Below are positions 36,481 to 45,450 of a stretch of DNA of 64,000 nt, piece by piece (positions within the stretch are counted from its first letter, which is position 1; each line of letters begins with the position of its first letter). This DNA comes from an uncultured Duncaniella sp. Its GTDB lineage: Bacteria; Bacteroidota; Bacteroidia; Bacteroidales; Muribaculaceae. Made by a program: the position numbers and the translations under genes. The notes below the pieces were generated by a model. The model saw only the letters and a program-made list of their open reading frames with translations, made no database searches and was not told the DNA's origin. The stretch is taken from NCBI RefSeq assembly GCF_910578445.1, contig NZ_CAJTQC010000002.1:62001-126000 (forward strand), given 5' to 3'.

Positions 36481-37914
36481 CTATCTTACCCATTGTGAGG
36501 GGTTAAGTTTCTGGCGTTCATTGCGTATTTCGAAGTGGAGTATGGTTCGGTTACCATCGTCGGGGTCGGAGTGGATTGTACCTAAAGTGTGGCCGGCTTT
36601 TACATAGTCGCCGCTTCTGACACTCACACTTCCGAGACCTGCATAGATGGATATATAGCGTCCGTGACGTATCATTACGATAGAGTTGAAGCCGTCCTGC
36701 TTGAAGATTGCCGATACCGTGCCTGCGAATATCGAGCGGGCTGTGCTGCCCGGTGCTACTTCAATGTCGATACCTGAATTGTCGGTCTCGACGTGGCGCA
36801 GGGTGGGGTGGGGCTGACGGCCGAAAGGACGGACTATTTTATACTTCCCGTTGACCGGGAAAAGTAGTTTGCCCTTGTTGGATGCGAACGAGCCGGACAG
36901 CGCTTCGGCATCGGTCGATGCAGCTGTGCGTGTGGTCGCTTTGGCGGAGGCCACTTCTTTGGCCGACGGGCTGTCGGTTTTTGCAGCTTCGCTGCTCTGG
37001 GCTGTTTCTTTGTTTTTTGAGCGAGCCGCGGCAGCCTGCTCTTTTTTCTTTCTCTGGCGTTCGGCTTCGGCGGCTTTGCGTCGTGCTGCCTCTTCCTCGC
37101 GTGCGATACGCGCCTGTTCGGCTGCGATAAGCCTGTCGAGCTCGCGGTCGAGTGCGGCGGCTTTGCGTTTCTGCTCGTTGAGCGATTGTCTGAGAGCTGA
37201 ATCTTCCTTGCGCAGCTTGGTCACCATTTCTTCCGACTCCATCTGCTGGCGTGAGAGGGTCTGCCGTGCCTGTTCTGCTTTGCGGTATGCCACGTCCTGA
37301 CTGTGGCGCAGGTTGGTGAGATGGGCGCGGCGGTCGGCTATACGGTCGATAGCGCTGTGTATTTTCTCCACTTTGCGTTCCCTCCATGCGGTGAACTGAC
37401 GCAGATACCTGATGCGGCTGTAGGCTTCGGAAAATGTTTCGGCGGAGAAGATGAACGAGAGGTCGCTCGCTGCCCCGGAGTGGGGTTGCAGGTCTTTCAT
37501 CGCCTTGACATAGGCACAGCGCATGCTTTCAAGTTCGCCTTCGAGGATTTTGATTGAATCGGCAGTTGCGTTTATGGCCGAGCCGAGCGAGTCGATGTGT
37601 TGTCGCAGTCCCTCCACCTGATTTTTGGTGGTGGCGATGTCTGCGTTGAGCGAATTGAGCTTGTTGAGCTGCCGGTTGAGTTCTTTGGCATTGGTCTGGA
37701 GCTTGGTGGATGTCTCCGAGATTTTACGCTCTGTCGAACTCTTGTCCTTCTTCACAGTTTCCATTGTACGGTGCTGGGTGCTGCTGCGCTGTGTAGTGCG
37801 TTGCGTTCGACTACGCTTCTTGTTTGTCTGTGCGTCCGCCGGCCACGACGCAAGCAGCAGCCCCATCAGGATGATGGTCAGACAGCGGATCCAGAATCTT
37901 GAAAACTGTGGCAT
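36481..37914 (-). CDS. EnvC-like murein hydrolase activator with degenerate LytM domain
   Basis: A 477-aa periplasmic protein with signal segment MPQFSRFWIRCLTIILMGLL ending ADAQ. Residues ~50-300 are coiled coil rich in Lys, Glu, Arg and Ala. The C-terminal M23/LytM domain (~350-477) has lost most zinc ligands: Asn379 replaces the first His before Asp383 (NSGIDIE), YAGL (424-427) replaces YAH, and ILH (458-460) replaces HxH. This is the pattern of EnvC, which activates amidases and does not cleave peptidoglycan itself. It is last in the dut-TPR-DUF4292-EnvC series. Confidence 0.88.
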   Translation of the reverse strand: MPQFSRFWIRCLTIILMGLLLASWPADAQTNKKRSRTQRTTQRSSTQHRTMETVKKDKSSTERKISETSTKLQTNAKELNRQLNKLNSLNADIATTKNQVEGLRQHIDSLGSAINATADSIKILEGELESMRCAYVKAMKDLQPHSGAASDLSFIFSAETFSEAYSRIRYLRQFTAWRERKVEKIHSAIDRIADRRAHLTNLRHSQDVAYRKAEQARQTLSRQQMESEEMVTKLRKEDSALRQSLNEQKRKAAALDRELDRLIAAEQARIAREEEAARRKAAEAERQRKKKEQAAAARSKNKETAQSSEAAKTDSPSAKEVASAKATTRTAASTDAEALSGSFASNKGKLLFPVNGKYKIVRPFGRQPHPTLRHVETDNSGIDIEVAPGSTARSIFAGTVSAIFKQDGFNSIVMIRHGRYISIYAGLGSVSVRSGDYVKAGHTLGTIHSDPDDGNRTILHFEIRNERQKLNPSQWVR

Positions 37915-37990
37915 TAATAGTAATGGTGATGAATTAGGATGTGATTGAGAGGATTGTTATTAAATATCCTCTTTTAAGTCGGTGTAGAAA

Positions 37991-38869
37991 TTATTTTTTC
38001 GCGTTGAGCTTCTTTATGATGTCTTCAGCATGTACGCGTGTATACCCTTTGGGTACAGTCCATGACTTGCCGTAGCCTTTGCCCCAGTCTGCTTTGCGTG
38101 GATTGAGGGTTATTTCACCCGTGAATGTCGTTTTTGAGGTTTTGGCAGAGATAGAGGTATTGCCGGCCATAGGGCCTGTCTCAGATGTATCGAAGTCTGA
38201 ATAGTCGGCTGTTATTGGTGACCGGGCAGGAAGGTTGACTGTCAGTAGCTCCACATTGCCGGTCGGGGTGTCGATTGTGAAGTCATATTTCATTCCCATT
38301 GGACTGCGGTCAGGGGTGATGGTCCATGTAGCGCCATTTCCTGAAAGAGTGCATTGCGAAAGAGCTACGTTATTTTCTCCAAGCACGAACGGCCGTCCAA
38401 GTATCATGTCCTGAACGTTGCCCACGGTTGCCGGAAATCCTCCCATAAGGTCGCGGATGCTTTCGGCGAAATAGATTCTTTCGAGTTTATATGCGGCATA
38501 TATGCTGTCTTCCGTGACCATGAGCGATGCCACTTCCATGCCGAGAAATCTGAACGACATGTGTATCGAGTGGTTGCGCTCCATGCTCAGTGTCCCTCCA
38601 ATGCTCATGTTTTTGGGGCTTCGGAGCGAGAGGGTGACAGGCATCTTCATGCTTTCCCATTCTGAGTAGCCGTTTTCAAGACTATTGAACAGCTCTTTGA
38701 GCACTCCTTGCGAGAGAGCCTCTGCAGAATTGTGTTCATAGCCTCCTCCGCTGACAACACCTGTGCGCGACGAGTGGCATCCGGTGGTCATGACCGACAG
38801 CATCGCTATGAGCAATGCCACGCAGATTTTCGAATTTGCCTTATATAGATTTATGATTCCTGTTGTCAT
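37991..38869 (-). CDS. DUF4292 lipoprotein
   Basis: A 292-aa lipoprotein with signal ending LSVMTTGC. DUF4292 resembles LolA/LolB-like half-barrels (SLRSPKNMSIGGTLSMERNH; IHMSFRFLGMEVASLMVTED; YAAYKLERIYF). A role in lipoprotein or lipid trafficking is possible but unproven. Its start overlaps the TPR gene stop by 4 bases. Confidence 0.85.
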   Translation of the reverse strand: MTTGIINLYKANSKICVALLIAMLSVMTTGCHSSRTGVVSGGGYEHNSAEALSQGVLKELFNSLENGYSEWESMKMPVTLSLRSPKNMSIGGTLSMERNHSIHMSFRFLGMEVASLMVTEDSIYAAYKLERIYFAESIRDLMGGFPATVGNVQDMILGRPFVLGENNVALSQCTLSGNGATWTITPDRSPMGMKYDFTIDTPTGNVELLTVNLPARSPITADYSDFDTSETGPMAGNTSISAKTSKTTFTGEITLNPRKADWGKGYGKSWTVPKGYTRVHAEDIIKKLNAKK

Positions 38870-40608
38870 TTGAAGAAATATGTCTTGTGTTTAACTTTCC
38901 GTTCGAGCAGTTCATTTTCGGGGGCGAGCTTCAGGGCTTCTTTCCAGAATTCGAGAGCCCCGTCGGGGTCTCCGTCCATGAAATGGATGTCGCCGGCGTG
39001 CTCAAGTATCTCTTCCGAGCGCTCATCGGTCAGCCCGAGTGTCTTGTCAATGATTTCGCGGGCCTTGGCGTAGTCCTTGAGTTTGAACAGGACCCAAGCG
39101 TAGGTGTCGAGCGTCGTCGGATTCTCCGGTTCGGCGGCGACAGCTGTCTCGACCATCGAAAGGGCATTGTCAAGGTCGCGTCCCTCGCATGCGAGATAAT
39201 ATGCGCAGTTGTTGAGTGCAAGATAATTTTCGGGGTCATAGAGGAGTGCTTTCTGATAGACAGTGAACGCGCTGTCGAGCAGTTGGCGGGCATAAAGGTT
39301 GTCGCCCATCGCACCGTAGATACGTGATATGGTCTTGGTGTCGGTCGAGTCGATTAATTCGAGTGCGCGTTCATATTCCTTCGGAGCTTTCTCACGTTCT
39401 CCCTGCTGGTCATAGATTGAGCCGAGCACGAGATACTGACGGCCGTTTTCCGGATAGTAGCGGAATGAGCGTTTGATTGCCGCTTTGGCATCGTCGAGTT
39501 TGTTTTCCTGCAGATAGAGGGATGTCAGCATTTCCCAGCCTTCTTCGTCGGCGGGGTCGAGGTCAAGTGCGCGTTCGGTCTGTTCGGCGGCTTTCACATA
39601 GTCTTTGGTGACAATCAGGTAGCGGGAGTAGAGCGCATGGATGTCATGCTCGTGGGGATGCTGGTCAATAAGTACATCGAAAAGTTTGCCGACGCGGGGA
39701 AGCTGAGTGGAGTCGTTATACATCTCCTGTATGTAGCTGCGCAGTATCGCGAGCTTTGTCTCCACATCGAGGCTTTTTTGCTGCAGGGCTTGGAACACTT
39801 CGCGGTTGAATGCCGTGCTGTCGCCCATTGAATTGTAGAATTGGGCACGTGAATAGTAGGCAAGACCGCTTGACGGATCAAGTTCGCAAGCGCTGTCATA
39901 GAAAGCTTTTGCCTTCTCGTTCTGTCCGAACATTGCATATATGTCGCCTGAGAAGACTTGGAAATCTACGTTTTTTGGCGACGATTCGCGCAGACGGTCC
40001 ACCTCGCCGAGTATAGCGGCAGTGTCCTGACGGGCGAAATAGAGCTGTATCTTTTTTGTCGAGAGCGGAATGCTCTTTCCTTCGGCTATCTCGACCGAGT
40101 CATAGACCGCTATGGCCTTTGCCCTGTCGGCATCCGAACCTCCCTGCCCGAGCGCGTTGGCATAGCGGTAGGTTATTTCAAGGTGTTCCGGATAGTAGGT
40201 GTGAAGTCTTTCCCAAGTTCTGATAGCCTCGTCGCGGTTGAGCAATTGCTCGTTGATCATTGCATAGCGTCCGCCATAATAAAGGTCAGACGGGTTTGCC
40301 TCATTATAGTCACGTAGCATTGCCATTGATTCTCCTATCAGGGTCGAGTCGGTCTGCGACAGACGTAGGAGATAGAGCGACAGCTCCACGCCGATATCCT
40401 TGTCGGCTGAATTAAGTTCGCGAGCTCTCTGAAGCAGCGAATAGGCTGCATCATGCTTACCCTGCGATTTGGCTCGCAGAGCTTCAAGATAGATATAGTC
40501 GGCTTTTCGTGAGTCCTCAGCCGTGGTGGCATATTGCCGGTCTTTGGCCATGACAGACAGCGCTCCGATGGCGAGGATCGTGAGGATCAGGACGGGAAGT
40601 TGTTTCAT
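38866..40608 (-). CDS. Tetratricopeptide repeat protein, periplasmic
   Basis: A 580-aa protein with signal peptide MKQLPVLILTILAIGALSVM. Many TPR units cover most of the length, for example LDPADEEGWEMLTSLYLQEN and NCAYYLACEGRDLDNALSMV. It is translationally coupled to the DUF4292 lipoprotein. Its exact role is unknown; the envelope context suggests a scaffold for outer-membrane biogenesis. Confidence 0.85.
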   Translation of the reverse strand: MKQLPVLILTILAIGALSVMAKDRQYATTAEDSRKADYIYLEALRAKSQGKHDAAYSLLQRARELNSADKDIGVELSLYLLRLSQTDSTLIGESMAMLRDYNEANPSDLYYGGRYAMINEQLLNRDEAIRTWERLHTYYPEHLEITYRYANALGQGGSDADRAKAIAVYDSVEIAEGKSIPLSTKKIQLYFARQDTAAILGEVDRLRESSPKNVDFQVFSGDIYAMFGQNEKAKAFYDSACELDPSSGLAYYSRAQFYNSMGDSTAFNREVFQALQQKSLDVETKLAILRSYIQEMYNDSTQLPRVGKLFDVLIDQHPHEHDIHALYSRYLIVTKDYVKAAEQTERALDLDPADEEGWEMLTSLYLQENKLDDAKAAIKRSFRYYPENGRQYLVLGSIYDQQGEREKAPKEYERALELIDSTDTKTISRIYGAMGDNLYARQLLDSAFTVYQKALLYDPENYLALNNCAYYLACEGRDLDNALSMVETAVAAEPENPTTLDTYAWVLFKLKDYAKAREIIDKTLGLTDERSEEILEHAGDIHFMDGDPDGALEFWKEALKLAPENELLERKVKHKTYFFK

Positions 40609-40631
40609 TTTGCTTTAGTGTGGTTTGGCTT

Positions 40632-41075
40632 TCAGTTGACCCCTGTATGGCCGAATCCGCCATCGCCGCGTTCTGTTTCGTCGATACGGTCGACCTGTTC
40701 CCATGTCACATGTACATATTCTTTGATGACGAGCTGGGCGATGCGTTCACCGTTGGTGATGGTGTAGGGTTCGTCTGAGAGATTGATGACAATGATTCCG
40801 ATTTCACCACGGTAGTCCGCATCGATTGTTCCGGGTGTATTGACGAGCGAGATGCCGTGTTTCAATGCCAGTCCTGACCGCGGACGCACCTGACATTCAT
40901 AGCCTTGCGGAAGTTGAATGCGTAGGCCGGTTGGAATGAGAGCCCGTTGTAACGGCTTAAGGGTTACGGGTGATTCGAGTCGGGCGCGAACATCCATTCC
41001 GGCTGATGAGGGGGTCTCATAAGCGGGTAGGGGATTGGAAGAGTCATTGATGATTTTTACCTTGATACGTTCCAT
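40632..41075 (-). CDS. dut: dUTP diphosphatase
   Basis: A 147-aa trimeric dUTPase that hydrolyses dUTP to dUMP and keeps uracil out of DNA. The five motifs are visible: AGMDVRA, RPRSGLALKHGI, NTPGTIDADYRGEI, GERIAQLVI and the C-terminal arm RGDGGFGHTG. It is first in the leftward envelope series. Confidence 0.96.
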   Translation of the reverse strand: MERIKVKIINDSSNPLPAYETPSSAGMDVRARLESPVTLKPLQRALIPTGLRIQLPQGYECQVRPRSGLALKHGISLVNTPGTIDADYRGEIGIIVINLSDEPYTITNGERIAQLVIKEYVHVTWEQVDRIDETERGDGGFGHTGVN

Positions 41076-41407
41076 CGTGGGAGTTGAAAACGGATTGAAA
41101 AATAGTTGAAACTAATAAAAATTCTTATTGTGGCGACACGATTGTTGCACGTGTCTGAATAATTGAAATCGCGCATCGAATTGTTAATTCGATGTTTAAT
41201 CCTATAGATTTGCCAATCCCGCCTTTTGTTGCGTGAGATTATGATTCTCACCCCAATTTCTACGCATTAAGCGACTGGCATTATCAACAGTTACTATAAT
41301 TAACAAGCGAAAGTAGCAAAATTCCTGCACATAAACGCACTTTTTTACTTATTATTTACATATATCAATGGTTATAAGCATATTTTTGCCAGTAAGCAGT
41401 GCTTATT
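41076..41407. other. 332-base gap with three small hairpins between abiEii and dut
   Basis: No gene. It holds GACACG/CGTGTC (41135-41155), a perfect 9-bp stem CATCGAATT/AATTCGATG with a 3-base loop (41174-41194), and a 7-bp stem ATAAGCA/TGCTTAT (41374-41406) next to the toxin stop. These may include the AbiE operon terminator and the dut leader. No consensus promoter for dut was found. Base composition becomes AT-rich from about 41270 onward. Confidence 0.5.
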
Positions 41408-42232
41408 TCACTCAAATCGTATGAGATTGGCGAGTTGAATAAAATAGTCATTCGACCATATTTCAAGCTCGTTCGGATTTTTCATAAATGGAGCGACATC
41501 TTTTTTCACAAGTTCGATATCTGTGGTTGAAAGTCGCTCGCGAAGCATTGCTTTGAAGTCTTCGGTTGTAAGATTCAATCCGTTAAAATCTTTTGTGCGT
41601 TGAATGAAATGGTCAAAGTCAAGTGGTATATTATTCCTGACATACCACTCAAAATCATACCAGTCTCGTCCTTTTACCCGTTTGCCCCATGTGCGGAATA
41701 TGAGTGCATGCATTTTACCTGCAAATAGTCCCGGCAGGGTCATGCAGCGAGTCATGAATGAAAATGGCTGAAGTAGTAATTTTTGTTCGGTCTTGAAGCC
41801 AAGTGGCGGATTTGTGTCAACCTCAATCTTGACTTTAATGCTTTTTTCTGTCTGAAATGCCAGATTGTAGACATGGGTGTCATCTTTCAGGAATGCGGAT
41901 TCGACTTTTCCTTGATTTCTTTTTTCTTTTTTTGTAATCATGACGTCGCGTCCGGCGGCCTTAAACTCGGCTATTATTGACGGAAAATAGTTCTCGATAT
42001 TAAACGAATCATCGGATTGCAACAATGAAAAATCCATATCTTCGCTAAAACGGTTTAACTGATGGAATATGCGCAGGCATGTTCCACCGTAGAAGGCAGC
42101 TTTATCAAAAAATCCTCCACGATATAATCCGGCTAAAGCAATTTGCTGCATGACTTCGTATGTAGCGTTTCGTTTGGAAACCGTAGTAGAAATGTCATAT
42201 TGCGAAAGCATTTGTTCAAAAATTCCGTCCAT
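41408..42232 (-). CDS. AbiEii/AbiGii-type nucleotidyltransferase toxin
   Basis: A 274-aa DUF1814 nucleotidyltransferase, the toxin half of type IV AbiE systems. The active-site signature is GGTCLR (49-54) with SEDMDF (63-68, Asp65 and Asp67), as in the DNA polymerase beta-like fold. KGRDWYDFEWYVRN is the conserved C-terminal segment. AbiEii proteins are GTP-binding toxins giving phage abortive infection; related enzymes add nucleotides to tRNA (family knowledge). The start overlaps the antitoxin gene by 17 bases. It is AT-richer than flanking genes. Confidence 0.92.
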   Translation of the reverse strand: MDGIFEQMLSQYDISTTVSKRNATYEVMQQIALAGLYRGGFFDKAAFYGGTCLRIFHQLNRFSEDMDFSLLQSDDSFNIENYFPSIIAEFKAAGRDVMITKKEKRNQGKVESAFLKDDTHVYNLAFQTEKSIKVKIEVDTNPPLGFKTEQKLLLQPFSFMTRCMTLPGLFAGKMHALIFRTWGKRVKGRDWYDFEWYVRNNIPLDFDHFIQRTKDFNGLNLTTEDFKAMLRERLSTTDIELVKKDVAPFMKNPNELEIWSNDYFIQLANLIRFE

Positions 42233-42851
42233 AAGATGATATTATTTCAGCGAGATTGTTTAACATGTTTTTTTTACGTGAACACAAGGCGCACTTCTTG
42301 ATAATTTCTACATCCATACTTTTAAATTCGTCCATATCAAATCTCAGATTGTTTTCTATATAATCGGTCAGCTCTCCTTTGTATCGTAAATTGAGATTTG
42401 GTGTGAATACTAAGAGGTCGCACAAGGCTTTTTCCTTTGTTGCAATTAAAAAATTAGTATCCTCTTCGGTTGCGGATGTAACACCGATTGAGTAGTATGG
42501 AGATTGTGCGTGGATATATCTGAATGTCCCTAAGAAGTTTGTGAATTTTTTTGCATGTCCGGCTGTTATTGAGATTGTTTCTTGGACTGCCTCTGGAATC
42601 AGGCTATAATAGCGGAGAGCAGTGTGCATTGAAATATATGATGGCCCATGTAAATGGTTTGCTATCAGATATTCGGATATATTGGCTCGGCTTGCAAGTG
42701 TCGATGCAACATACATTCCTTTCTTCAGTCTGATTATTGTACCATTATTTTCAAGACGTGTGGCTTTGTGTGCCATATCTTTACAGGCCGGATAAATCGC
42801 ATCCAGATTTGATAATCTAAATGGTATGTTCCTGAAATTTTCGAATGTCAT
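42216..42851 (-). CDS. AbiEi-type antitoxin with winged-helix DNA-binding domain
   Basis: A 211-aa protein. The start at 42851 (MTFENFRNIPFRLSNLDAIY) is preferred to the ATG 27 bases upstream. The N-terminus is an AbiEi-like winged helix (LENNGTIIRLKKGMYVAST). The middle has YISMHTALRYYSLIPEA and the C-terminal half EKALCDLLVFTPNLN. AbiEi antitoxins neutralise the toxin and repress their own promoter by binding inverted repeats (established for Streptococcus AbiEi). A 27-bp inverted repeat lies 29 bases upstream. Confidence 0.88.
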   Translation of the reverse strand: MTFENFRNIPFRLSNLDAIYPACKDMAHKATRLENNGTIIRLKKGMYVASTLASRANISEYLIANHLHGPSYISMHTALRYYSLIPEAVQETISITAGHAKKFTNFLGTFRYIHAQSPYYSIGVTSATEEDTNFLIATKEKALCDLLVFTPNLNLRYKGELTDYIENNLRFDMDEFKSMDVEIIKKCALCSRKKNMLNNLAEIISSYGRNF

Positions 42852-42872
42852 AATAAATAATTTATGAATCAG

Positions 42873-42996
42873 ATGCAAATATAGTAAAAATTTTGATAGA
42901 TAATGGTATTAATCGCCATTATCTATCAAAATTTTTACTATAAAAAGTTTTTTATTGCTTTTATCCTGTAAAGTGAAAAATAGTCTATATTTGCAT
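42873..42996. promoter_or_regulatory. Mirror-image divergent promoters around a 27-bp inverted repeat (AbiEi operator)
   Basis: Two copies of ATGCAAATATAG face each other at 42873-42884 and, inverted, at 42985-42996. Each carries a TATATTTG -7 element, one reading left to abiEi (42876-42883) and one right to the nuclease gene (42986-42993). Between them is a perfect 27-bp inverted repeat (42880-42906 and 42916-42942) with a 9-base spacer. The left arm overlaps the abiEi -7 element, as expected for an autorepressor site. The -33 elements are not clear. Confidence 0.8.
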
Positions 42997-43007
42997 TTTA
43001 GAAATTT

Positions 43008-43910
43008 ATGCTTGCAGTAAGTAAGAATATGAAAAAAGAATATAAATTTGACGATAATTTCAAACGATGGGCAAGGGCTTTGCAATTTGCTTTTCGTGAG
43101 GATGTGTTGAATGATTATAATGAGTTTCGCGCTCCGCAGGTGTTATTAAGTGAGGATAATGCCAGAAATGGGTTGATATTTTACGAAGGTTATCGTGATT
43201 CTATTTTAGATAAGGTGGGAAAAGTTGCGACGCAACTAACATCTAATATGCTCAGGAGTGAGCATATTCCATATAATCTATTTACTCCACTTGAAACAAT
43301 GCCTGACATTGCTGTAGATTTGTTTGGTAGGATAATTGATGTGTCAATTGAGAGAGTTGTAGACATCAAAATTGAATATGCCGGAAAATATGAACATTCT
43401 GCTTATTTGAATGATAGAACGTCTTTTGATGCTTATGTAGAATACGTTTCTGTCGATGGCAGGAATGGAGGGATAGGTATAGAGGTTAAATATACGGAAA
43501 ATGAATATCCGCTTGGCGATAAGGAGGGTAAAGATATTTCAGGCGCTAATCGTAATTATCGTGATATGACGGAATGTAGTGGGTATTTTAAATCAGGATT
43601 GGATATTTCGATGTTTCTTACTGCTCATCATCTACGCCAGATTTGGCGTAATCATATATTAGGATATTCAATGTTGAATAATGGTGATGTGGATATAATT
43701 CATCACGTTCATGTTTATCCTGAGCGCAACGTGCATTTCCATGATTATGCGTTGCCGGAGTATCGTAATTTATTGAGTGAAAAAGGAAATGAATCATTCA
43801 AAACTATTACGTATGAGGATTATTTTGCAATGTTGGATAAATATAGCTTAAATCAAGAAGTTGCAAATTGGGTTAAGTATCTTCGGAAAAGATATTTGGG
43901 CGTTGATTGA
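43008..43910 (+). CDS. PGN_0703-type putative restriction endonuclease (PD-(D/E)XK fold)
   Basis: A 300-aa protein resembling the PGN_0703 family of putative endonucleases. The active-site pattern of PD-(D/E)XK nucleases is visible as Asp141 (SFDAYVEY) and Glu159-Val-Lys161 (GIGIEVKYTENE). No methyltransferase lies beside it, so it is not an ordinary type II restriction pair. An alternative start is the ATG at 43029 (MKKEYKF). Codon use is AT-rich like the AbiE genes, and it is divergent from them across a shared control region. Confidence 0.8.
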   Translation: MLAVSKNMKKEYKFDDNFKRWARALQFAFREDVLNDYNEFRAPQVLLSEDNARNGLIFYEGYRDSILDKVGKVATQLTSNMLRSEHIPYNLFTPLETMPDIAVDLFGRIIDVSIERVVDIKIEYAGKYEHSAYLNDRTSFDAYVEYVSVDGRNGGIGIEVKYTENEYPLGDKEGKDISGANRNYRDMTECSGYFKSGLDISMFLTAHHLRQIWRNHILGYSMLNNGDVDIIHHVHVYPERNVHFHDYALPEYRNLLSEKGNESFKTITYEDYFAMLDKYSLNQEVANWVKYLRKRYLGVD

Positions 43911-43981
43911 TGTTGTTGATGCACAATAGACTTATGTAAGCAATATCAATGATTGTGAAATTTTCTTTAAATCGCTTTGAT

Positions 43982-44014
43982 TTTGGGGGGATTGGGAGAA
44001 TTTTTGTAACTTTG
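43982..44014 (+). promoter_or_regulatory. Promoter of the SurA-like/OstA/mutL unit
   Basis: TTTG (43982-43985), a 21-base spacer and TAACTTTG (44007-44014) give a full consensus match. The start codon is about 43 bases downstream. Confidence 0.78.
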
Positions 44015-44057
44015 GGGCTGATATTCGCAATTCTCACATTTATCATTAGTTAAGCGC

Positions 44058-45413
44058 GTGAAAATCAAATCAATTATATTGCTTGGCATCCTCCTTCTTT
44101 CGGGGGCTGTCTATGTATCGGCCAATACTGACAATGTGGCTGAGGAAGTTGCATGGGTGGTCGGTGACCAGCCTATCTGGAAATCAGAGATTGAGGAAGC
44201 CTACCAGAATATGCGCTATGAAGGTGTCCCTGTCGCAGGCGACCCTTATTGCGTTGTTCCCGAACAGCTTGCGATTGAAAAACTATATCTACATCAGGCT
44301 GAGATGGACACTATCGAGATTCCCGATGCAATGGTGTTTCAGAACGTCGAGCAGATGCTCAACGGCTATATCATGAACCTTGGTTCGAAAGAGAAGGTAG
44401 AGCAATATTTCAACAAGTCAATCCCGGCTCTGCGCGAGTCGCTCCGCGAGATGGTGCGCAACCGAGGCCGTGTGCAGGAAGTGCAGCGCAATCTGACGAA
44501 GGATGTAAAAGCTACGCCTGCTACCGTCCGCAGATTTTTTGAAAAGATTCCTGCCGACAGTGTGCCTTGGGTTCCCCTTCAGGTCGAGACTCAGATTCTG
44601 ACAGTCGCTCCGGCTGTCCCGCGTGAAGCTGTCGAGGATGTGAAAGCGCGTCTTCGCAACTTTACCGATCAGGTCAACAAAGGTGAGAGCTCGTTCTCTA
44701 CGCTTGCGATTCTCTATTCCGAGGACCCCGGCAGCGCGGCCCGTGGCGGTGAGCTCGGTTTCAGCGGACGTGCGGAATTCGTGCCTGAATTCTCGGCAGT
44801 CGCGTTCAACCTCAATGACCCAAAGAAGGTGTCGAAAATCGTTGAGACCGAATATGGATTCCATATCATACAGCTCATCGAGAAGCGTGGCGACCGCATT
44901 AATGTGCGCCATATCCTTCTGAAACCCAAAGTGGCCGAGAAGGATCTGACAGAGGCTGTGAACCGTATGGACTCGCTCCGCACCGACATCCTCGACAAGA
45001 AATTTACTTTTGAAGACGCTGTGTTCTTTTCGCAGGACAAGACCACACGCAACAATAAGGGACACATGGTAAATGAAAGCACAGGCTCGACACGGTTTCA
45101 GATGTCGGAACTTCCTCAGGAAGTGGCCAAGCGTGTTGCAGACATGGAACCCGGAGATATTTCCGAACCGTTCATCATGACCGATCCCAAGACGAACCAT
45201 GAGATTGTTGCGATGGTGAAACTCACTTCGCGCATCCCCGGCCACAAGGCTAATATGTCGGATGATTTCCAGCTGGTTAAGTCTATGTATGAAAATGCGC
45301 GCCGTCAGGAGATTCTTGACGACTGGCTTGCCAATAAGATAAAGAATACCTATATCCGTATCGAGGACGGCTGGCGCAACTGCGACTTCAAGAACAAAGG
45401 TTGGATCAAGTGA
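44058..45413 (+). CDS. Peptidyl-prolyl isomerase, SurA-like periplasmic chaperone
   Basis: A 451-aa periplasmic protein with a GTG start and signal KIKSIILLGILLLSGAVYVS. An N-terminal SurA-like helical region (residues ~25-160) is followed by a parvulin/PpiC domain (ILYSEDPGSAARGGELGFSG; VETEYGFHIIQLIEKRGDR). A second, weaker PPIase-like domain follows (INVRHILLKPKVAEKDLTEA onward). It probably escorts unfolded outer-membrane proteins. It is first in the run with the OstA-like gene and mutL. Confidence 0.9.
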   Translation: MKIKSIILLGILLLSGAVYVSANTDNVAEEVAWVVGDQPIWKSEIEEAYQNMRYEGVPVAGDPYCVVPEQLAIEKLYLHQAEMDTIEIPDAMVFQNVEQMLNGYIMNLGSKEKVEQYFNKSIPALRESLREMVRNRGRVQEVQRNLTKDVKATPATVRRFFEKIPADSVPWVPLQVETQILTVAPAVPREAVEDVKARLRNFTDQVNKGESSFSTLAILYSEDPGSAARGGELGFSGRAEFVPEFSAVAFNLNDPKKVSKIVETEYGFHIIQLIEKRGDRINVRHILLKPKVAEKDLTEAVNRMDSLRTDILDKKFTFEDAVFFSQDKTTRNNKGHMVNESTGSTRFQMSELPQEVAKRVADMEPGDISEPFIMTDPKTNHEIVAMVKLTSRIPGHKANMSDDFQLVKSMYENARRQEILDDWLANKIKNTYIRIEDGWRNCDFKNKGWIK

Positions 45414-45450
45414 ACACTGATCTGTCCTTAGAACCGGTCTCCGTAGCTTC

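Noticed and set aside
37951..37976. A 7-bp hairpin (AGAGGAT/ATCCTCT) between the DUF4292 and EnvC-like genes.
   Set aside because: Too short and too AT-rich to support a terminator call inside what looks like one operon.
41362..43951. A 9-base direct repeat ATATCAATG flanking the AbiE-nuclease island (41362-41370 and 43943-43951), considered as an insertion scar or attachment site.
   Set aside because: Nine AT-rich bases can recur by chance, and no integrase, transposase or tRNA end is nearby.
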